Assembly: GCA_041752235.1 (NCBI GenBank)
Contig: JBGSHM010000006.1
Location: 1-64,000, forward strand
Length of the DNA: 64,000 bases
Direction of reading: 5' to 3'
DNA from: SpSt-398 sp041752235
GTDB lineage: Bacteria; Bacteroidota; Bacteroidia; Chitinophagales; Chitinophagaceae
The position numbers and the translations under genes were made by a program. The notes beneath the pieces are model-generated. The model saw only the letters and a program-made list of their open reading frames with translations. It was not told the DNA's origin and did not search any database. This document shows positions 58,714 to 64,000 of this stretch, piece by piece. The number at the start of each line of letters is the position of its first letter. The stretch's first letter is position 1.

Positions 58714-58847
58714 ATCCTGCAAGTAAAATTCTATTGCCTGCTTTTTGTTGTTATAGGAGTTAAGTAACGGTTAACTTATTTTCGCGTACATTCAGATAAT
58801 CCCCTGATCGATATCCTTTCGCTTTAATGGACTTAAATATTCTTACC

Positions 58848-60593
58848 ATGTCATTAAATCATTTTCTTACCAGATCTATCTGCCAGGTCTTTCTGGTATG
58901 CGCTTTCCAAAATTCATTTGCGCAAAATCAGATGCCTGATGTTCGGGAGCCTTTACCAGTAAATACAGTACAGATGGGAGATTGGAAGACATTCTCCGAA
59001 GTGAAATTAGATATCCCGATTGCAGCAGGGCCATTTGAACCAACCTGGGAATCCATTGAGAAAAACTATCCAGGTTCACCGGATTGGCTTCGGGAGGCAA
59101 AATTTGGTATCTGGGTGCATTTTGGTCCCCAATCGGCCGGAGAAAGTGGAGACTGGTATGCCCGGAATCTTTATAAGCCTTGGAAGAAGGCGTATGAAAA
59201 CCATCTAAACCGGTTTGGGCATCCGTCTGAATTTGGATACAAAGATGTTTTGCGTACCTGGAACCCTACCAAACTCGATCCGGCTAAGCTTACTAAAATT
59301 TACAAGGATGCAGGCGCCAGGTTTCTGATGATACAGGGTGTACATCATGATAACTATGATCTGTGGAATTCAAAATATCAGCCATGGAATGCGGTGAACA
59401 TAGGCCCTAAGAAAGACCTGCTAGGCGAATGGGCCAAAGCATGCCGGGCCGATGGAATGCGTTTTGGCGTAACCTTTCACCACGAATATACCTGGTGGTG
59501 GTGGCAAACAGCTTTTGGTAGTGACACTTCAGGTGCCAAAAAGGGCATTCCCTATGATGGACACCTGACCCTTGCCGATGGCAAAGGAAAATGGTGGGAA
59601 GGATACGACCCGCGTATGCTCTATGGCATTGACTTGAGAGAATATAATGGCGTTGAAAAAAGTGCCAACCAGGACTGGTCACCGGCGCCGGCAGGCATTT
59701 TCACCAATCACCTTGACTATGCCCGCTGGTATGCGACTAATTGGGCCTTGCGTATGATGGATGTAGTGGAACACTACGATCCTGATTTTATCTATACAGA
59801 CGGAACCGTTCAAGGGCCATTTACAGGAAATGGAACAGGGACCGGTTTTAAGTCAGATGCCATGCAACTGGTTATGGCTGATTATTACAACCGGACCTTG
59901 AGCCGTCGCGGAGTGGTCAACACATTCAGCATTGTTAAATTCCGGCACAAAACAAACGGTACTGTTAACACCGAAGAACATGGCATTCCAGCCAATATTA
60001 AAACAGACCAACCCTGGATCGCTGAAGCACCCGTAGGAGATTGGTTCTATGCGCCCGATTTTACTTATAGTTCCGATATGATGATTCGATACATCATCGA
60101 AGCCATTTCCAGAGATGGCAATGCCGCTATTTGTATATCCCTGCTACCGGATGGATCCATCAACGAGGCCAGCCAAAAAATGCTGAGTGAAGTGGGCGTT
60201 TGGATGCGCCGAAACGGAGAAGCCGTTTACGGAAGCCGGGCATGGAAAATTCCCGGTGAAGGGGAATGGGTAGACGGTAAACTAAAACAACTCCCTGGAG
60301 GCGCCTTGCGGGAAAAGCATGCAAACTTTGTCTTTAGTCCTCAGGACCTGCGTTTTACCCTGGGTAAAAACAATGCCCTCTATGTTTTTTGTATGACCGT
60401 GCCCATAGGCGGAATGCCCATAGAAGTTAAATCATTGGGAAGTGATTCCACCTATTTTGGGAAAAAAATAAACAAGGTTACGCTGCTTGGACATAGCGGT
60501 AAACTGAATTGGAAACAGGAAGCCGCCAGCCTTGTCATTACCTGCCCGGAAAAAATGCCTTTTCAGACCTCGGTTGTATTCAAAATCGAATAA
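58848..60593 (+). CDS. GH29 alpha-L-fucosidase
   Basis: The 581-residue protein has a signal peptide (VFLVCAFQNSFAQ) and a GH29 barrel: FGIWVHFGPQS, YLMIQGVHHDNYDLW-type strand at IQGVHHDNYDLW, RFGVTFHHEYTWWWW and the nucleophile Asp near residue 317 in FIYTDGTVQ. A C-terminal beta domain follows from about 450. GH29 enzymes release alpha-L-fucose from glycans; the linkage cannot be read from the sequence. An ATG at 58827 is also in frame. Its promoter lies in the gap with the divergent phosphatase fusion, and the GH43 gene follows after 89 bases. Confidence 0.9.
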   Translation: MSLNHFLTRSICQVFLVCAFQNSFAQNQMPDVREPLPVNTVQMGDWKTFSEVKLDIPIAAGPFEPTWESIEKNYPGSPDWLREAKFGIWVHFGPQSAGESGDWYARNLYKPWKKAYENHLNRFGHPSEFGYKDVLRTWNPTKLDPAKLTKIYKDAGARFLMIQGVHHDNYDLWNSKYQPWNAVNIGPKKDLLGEWAKACRADGMRFGVTFHHEYTWWWWQTAFGSDTSGAKKGIPYDGHLTLADGKGKWWEGYDPRMLYGIDLREYNGVEKSANQDWSPAPAGIFTNHLDYARWYATNWALRMMDVVEHYDPDFIYTDGTVQGPFTGNGTGTGFKSDAMQLVMADYYNRTLSRRGVVNTFSIVKFRHKTNGTVNTEEHGIPANIKTDQPWIAEAPVGDWFYAPDFTYSSDMMIRYIIEAISRDGNAAICISLLPDGSINEASQKMLSEVGVWMRRNGEAVYGSRAWKIPGEGEWVDGKLKQLPGGALREKHANFVFSPQDLRFTLGKNNALYVFCMTVPIGGMPIEVKSLGSDSTYFGKKINKVTLLGHSGKLNWKQEAASLVITCPEKMPFQTSVVFKIE

Positions 60594-60682
60594 GGGGAAA
60601 AAATGGGTATCCTGGGGGTAAATCGGTTGTGTTATGCAATCGGTTGCCATAATTTCTTACCTTAGGCCTCAAAGCCTTTGCC

Positions 60683-63523
60683 ATGCCTTTTAAAATTAAG
60701 CCCCTGCTTGCCCTTTGCCTGGGGGTATTCGCTGTAAATCTTCTTTTCGCACAAAACCCGCTTATCACCAACCAATACACCGCCGACCCGACAGCCAGGG
60801 TCTTTGGCGACCGTGTTTATATTTTCCCTTCCCATGATATCCTGGCCCAGGAGGGAAAAGGGAGAATCGGTTGGTTCTGTATGGAGGATTATCATGTTTT
60901 TTCCTCTGCTGATCTGACCAACTGGACCGACCATGGGGTTATCGTTCATCAGAACAAAGTACCCTGGGTACGGCAAAACAGCTACAGTATGTGGGCGCCG
61001 GATTGTATTGAGCGAAACGGCAAGTATTATTTTTATTTCCCTACCTCGCCAGCGGATACCACCAAATATGGAAGGGGCTTTGCCATCGGGGTTGCTATCG
61101 CTGATCGCCCCGAGGGGCCTTATATACCCGAACCTACGCCCATCATTGGCGTGCATGGCATCGACCCCAATGTTCTCATTGACGATGATGGTCAGGCCTA
61201 TCTGTATTGGTCGGCCGGAAATATCTATGGCGCCAAGCTAAAAGCAAATATGGTGGAGCTTGATTCGGAGGTAAAAATTCTGGGCGAACTTCCTTCGAAG
61301 GGTTTGAAAGAAGGCCCCTTTGTGTTTAAAAGAAACGGCCTCTACTATCTGACCTATCCGCATGTGGAGAATAAAATTGAAAGACTGGAATATGCAGTCA
61401 GCAAAGATCCGCTGGGTCCTTTCAAAGTAACCGGCGTGATCATGGATGAATCGGCTTCAGGATGCTGGACCAATCACCAATCCATCATGAATTTTAAAGG
61501 CCAATGGTATCTGTTTTATCATGATAAGGACCTTTCGCCCAATTTTGATAAAGCACGTTCGATACGCGCCGATAGCCTTTTCTTTAACGAAGATGGAACG
61601 ATCAGAAAAGTGATTCCCACCCTGCGGGGGATCGGGGTTACTCCGGCCAATCAGAAAATTCAGGTGGACAGGTATAGTGAAATAAATCCTAACGTTACAA
61701 CGGTCGACTTCCTCGACACAACCAACAGGTTCCTGGGATGGAAGACCCATTTTGAAAAACAAGGCGCCTGGGTGAAATATAATTCAGTCGATTTTGCCAA
61801 AAAGAAATTCACGCATATGTGGGTCAGGGCCCGTTCGGTAAATGGCGGCTCCCTGGAGATCAGGACTAAATCGGCCAGTGGTACCCTGTTGGCTAAGGGG
61901 AAACTCGATCATGGGGCAAACTGGTACACCTACAAATGGCCGGTACTAATTTCTCCCACAGGGATCAATGATCTCGTAATAAAAAGCGTGAGCGAGGGTC
62001 AGATAGAACTGGATTGGATCCAGTTTGAACCGGCTCAGGCTACTAATCCGGTTGTGTTTGCCGACGTGCCAGATATGTCCATGATCCGGGTAGGGGATAC
62101 CTATTATGCCAGTAGTACCACCATGCACTACAACCCGGGTGTGCCGATCATGAAGTCAAAAGACCTGGTCAATTGGAAACTGATCGGTTATGCGTATGAT
62201 ACCCTGGCCAACCTGGATGAGTTGAACCTTGAAAACGGAAAGAGTACCTATGGCAGGGGTTCCTGGGCCAGTTCCATCCGATATCATAAGGGATTGTATT
62301 ACGTGAGCACCTTTGCCCAAACCACCAATAAGACACACATTTTTGTCACCTCAGATATCGAGAAAGGGAAATGGAAACGGATGGAGTTTAGCCCCAGCCT
62401 GCACGATCATTCCCTTTTTTTTGATGACGACGGGAAAGTGTATATGCTGTATGGAAACAGGAAACTGACACTGGTGGAATTAGCGCCTGACCTGTCTGGC
62501 CTCAAACCGGGCGGACTTAACCAGGTGGTGGTGGAGAATTCAACACAACCCACTGACGGAATTGCACCCAGCGGACTTGGAGAAGGGTCACAATTATTTA
62601 AGGTAAATGGGAAATACTATCTGTTCAACATTACCTGGCCCCGGGGCGGTATGCGTACGGTGGTTGTACACCGGGCCGATAAAATCACTGGCCCCTATGA
62701 AGGGCGTATTGCCCTGCAACACCTGGGGGTAGCTCAGGGTGGTTTGATCGATATGCCTAACGGTAACTGGTATTCCTACCTTTTTCGTGATAATGGTTCA
62801 GTAGGCCGTATTCCTTACCTGGTTCCGGTAAAATGGGTGGATGGATGGCCGGTACTGGGAGAAGAGGGGAAGGTCCCAGACTTGCTAAACCTGCCAGCCA
62901 AAAAAAGTTTGATTCCCGGGATCGTCGCCTCCGATGAGTTTGTCCGGAAAACGGGAGAACCCAAATTGCCCCTTGTCTGGCAATGGAACCATAACCCTGA
63001 TAATAAGCTATGGTCTTTGGAAAAGCGAAAAGGTTTTTTCCGTTTGACAACAGGACGGGTGGATACATCCTTTTACTTTGTCCGCAATCTGCTGACCCAA
63101 CGAACCTTTGGCCCGGTATGCACCGGCACTACCTCACTGGATGTGACGAATATGAAAGATGGTGATTTTTCCGGGTTGGCCCTCTACCAAAAACGATATG
63201 GGCAGGTAGGAGTAAAACAGGAAGCGGGCAAAAGATATATCGTGATGGTGAGTGCAGCATCAGAGAATGCCGTGGAAATGGAAAGAATACCCCTGGAACA
63301 AGGCACTATATTCTTCAAGATCAGTTGTGATTTCACCGATCGTGCCGATACCGGCTATTTCTTTTACAGCCTGGATGGAAAGAACTGGCAATCCATCGGG
63401 CCTCCTTTAAATATGGCCTATACACTCCCACACTTTATTGGATACCGATTTGCCCTTTTTAATTATGCTACTCAAAACGCAGGTGGGTATGTGGATTTTG
63501 ATTATTTCCGCATAAGTGAGTGA
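60683..63523 (+). CDS. Double GH43 glycosidase with CBM6 and C-terminal lectin-like domain
   Basis: The 946-residue secreted protein has a signal peptide (LCLGVFAVNLLFAQ). Domain 1 (about 26-325) is a GH43 propeller with catalytic Asp35 in YTADPTARV, the HGIDPNVLIDDDG motif and acid Glu in LKEGPFVFK. A CBM6-like module follows (about 335-450, with GGSLEIRTKSASG). Domain 2 (about 455-755) is a second GH43 propeller with FADVPDMSMIRVGDTYY, HDHSLFFDDDGK and GEGSQLFKVNGKYY. The last 180 residues form a ConA-like beta-xylosidase C-terminal domain. Together they suggest combined arabinofuranosidase and xylosidase action on xylan-like chains. Confidence 0.88.
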   Translation: MPFKIKPLLALCLGVFAVNLLFAQNPLITNQYTADPTARVFGDRVYIFPSHDILAQEGKGRIGWFCMEDYHVFSSADLTNWTDHGVIVHQNKVPWVRQNSYSMWAPDCIERNGKYYFYFPTSPADTTKYGRGFAIGVAIADRPEGPYIPEPTPIIGVHGIDPNVLIDDDGQAYLYWSAGNIYGAKLKANMVELDSEVKILGELPSKGLKEGPFVFKRNGLYYLTYPHVENKIERLEYAVSKDPLGPFKVTGVIMDESASGCWTNHQSIMNFKGQWYLFYHDKDLSPNFDKARSIRADSLFFNEDGTIRKVIPTLRGIGVTPANQKIQVDRYSEINPNVTTVDFLDTTNRFLGWKTHFEKQGAWVKYNSVDFAKKKFTHMWVRARSVNGGSLEIRTKSASGTLLAKGKLDHGANWYTYKWPVLISPTGINDLVIKSVSEGQIELDWIQFEPAQATNPVVFADVPDMSMIRVGDTYYASSTTMHYNPGVPIMKSKDLVNWKLIGYAYDTLANLDELNLENGKSTYGRGSWASSIRYHKGLYYVSTFAQTTNKTHIFVTSDIEKGKWKRMEFSPSLHDHSLFFDDDGKVYMLYGNRKLTLVELAPDLSGLKPGGLNQVVVENSTQPTDGIAPSGLGEGSQLFKVNGKYYLFNITWPRGGMRTVVVHRADKITGPYEGRIALQHLGVAQGGLIDMPNGNWYSYLFRDNGSVGRIPYLVPVKWVDGWPVLGEEGKVPDLLNLPAKKSLIPGIVASDEFVRKTGEPKLPLVWQWNHNPDNKLWSLEKRKGFFRLTTGRVDTSFYFVRNLLTQRTFGPVCTGTTSLDVTNMKDGDFSGLALYQKRYGQVGVKQEAGKRYIVMVSAASENAVEMERIPLEQGTIFFKISCDFTDRADTGYFFYSLDGKNWQSIGPPLNMAYTLPHFIGYRFALFNYATQNAGGYVDFDYFRISE

Positions 63524-63553
63524 GATTTGTCACAAACTTGCGTCAACTGCATT

Positions 63554-63569
63554 CGTGATGGAGGTCACG
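63554..63569. promoter_or_regulatory. CRP/FNR-type palindrome CGTGA-N6-TCACG
   Basis: CGTGA (63554-63558), six bases and TCACG (63565-63569) form a perfect 5-bp-arm palindrome with the GTGA-N6-TCAC core used by many CRP/FNR-family regulators. It is centred about 44 bases before the ATG of the flavoprotein gene, a position suited to activation. Confidence 0.45.
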
Positions 63570-63605
63570 TAATATAGATTTTTCGCGGACGACCTTTGTC
63601 CCATC

Positions 63606-64000
63606 ATGAAATACATAATCATTGGCGCCGTTGCAGGGGGAGCCAGCACAGCCGCCCGACTCAGAAGAATGGATGAACATTCGGAGATCATTTTATTTGA
63701 AAAAGGAGAATACGTTTCTTACGCCAATTGTGGTTTACCTTATTATATCGGGGATGTGATCACCGAGAGAGAGAAGTTGTTTGTACAAACGGCTTCAGGT
63801 TTTCGCAACCGCTTTGCCATTGATGTGCGGGTGCAATCGGAAGTGATCGCCATTGATCCAACCAATAAAAATGTTTCGGTGAAAAATCTGATCACCGGAG
63901 AAGAATATATCGAAACCTATGATAAATTGGTACTGTCCCCCGGGGCCGAACCGGTACGACCTCCATTGCCAGGCATTCAGGAGCAAGGGATATTCACCTT
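63606..64000 (+). CDS. CoA-disulfide reductase-like FAD oxidoreductase (partial)
   Basis: The gene runs off the window after 131 codons. The N-terminal FAD-binding motif is IIIGAVAGGASTAARLRR, and the redox-active Cys is in SYANCGLPYYIGD near residue 43, the single-Cys motif of CoA-disulfide reductases, NADH oxidases and persulfide reductases. A later LVLSPGAEPVRPP segment is also typical. Some relatives carry C-terminal rhodanese domains, which cannot be checked here. A CRP/FNR-type palindrome lies 37 bases upstream and CCTTTG just before the start. Confidence 0.9.
   Translation, partial: MKYIIIGAVAGGASTAARLRRMDEHSEIILFEKGEYVSYANCGLPYYIGDVITEREKLFVQTASGFRNRFAIDVRVQSEVIAIDPTNKNVSVKNLITGEEYIETYDKLVLSPGAEPVRPPLPGIQEQGIFT

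Overview
The window looks like chromosome of a Bacteroidota bacterium, most likely of the Chitinophagaceae/Chitinophagales type (inference). Direct signs are SprB-type adhesin repeats with a type IX secretion type-B C-terminal domain, a DUF2723 (GT117) protein, PafA phosphatase, a 7TMR-DISM histidine kinase, and many promoters with the Bacteroidota -7 box TAnnTTTG, several only a few bases from the start codon. I see no rRNA, CRISPR array, integrase or transposase gene.

Layout. 0.1-14.4 kb is housekeeping: pyrF, a glutaryl-CoA dehydrogenase-like gene, aroK, DUF423, a histidine kinase, ftsK, a LolA-like carrier, ubiX, an alpha-oxoamine synthase, PafA phosphatase and a large DUF4139 protein with an inserted carboxypeptidase regulatory domain. 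14.5-23.0 kb is a secreted-adhesin cluster: a protein with 16 SprB-like repeats, an Ig/PKD-like protein and a protein with a type-B sorting domain. The first two genes each carry one in-frame stop codon. 23-32.5 kb holds nhaA, a DUF1572 protein, a metalloprotease/beta-propeller/barrel protein, valS preceded by a lone receiver-domain regulator, and an esterase behind a cluster of AGTA-N4-TACT palindromes. 32.5-34.5 kb has a HigBA toxin-antitoxin pair, clpS and two valine tRNAs. 34.5-53.2 kb is mostly housekeeping again: mtaB, DUF4258-plsC, priA, queD, a U32 peptidase-like gene with ferredoxin and flavin-binding partners, murB, a MoxR ATPase/VWA pair, and an operon of SDR, SAM hydrolase, deoxyribonucleotidase and GT117.

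53.3-64 kb starts with tRNA-Lys and a gene-poor stretch holding a palindromic repeat and two gene remnants. It then becomes a carbohydrate and phosphate scavenging cluster: a 5'-truncated GH31, a phosphodiesterase-alkaline phosphatase fusion, a GH29 fucosidase and a double GH43 enzyme. The window ends in a CoA-disulfide-reductase-like flavoprotein. No SusC/SusD pair is present.

Intergenic spaces are unusually rich in inverted arrays of short words (GCAAAGACGC, AATAAGG, GATGACGGATG, GTGAGACG types) and in two kinds of palindromic element, one of them present twice. The most notable items are the two nonsense codons in neighbouring adhesin genes with a shared C-terminal I-[T/S]-H-N, the palindrome array near the orphan response regulator, and the deletion-like junction that cuts both a YdeI-type gene and the GH31 gene.
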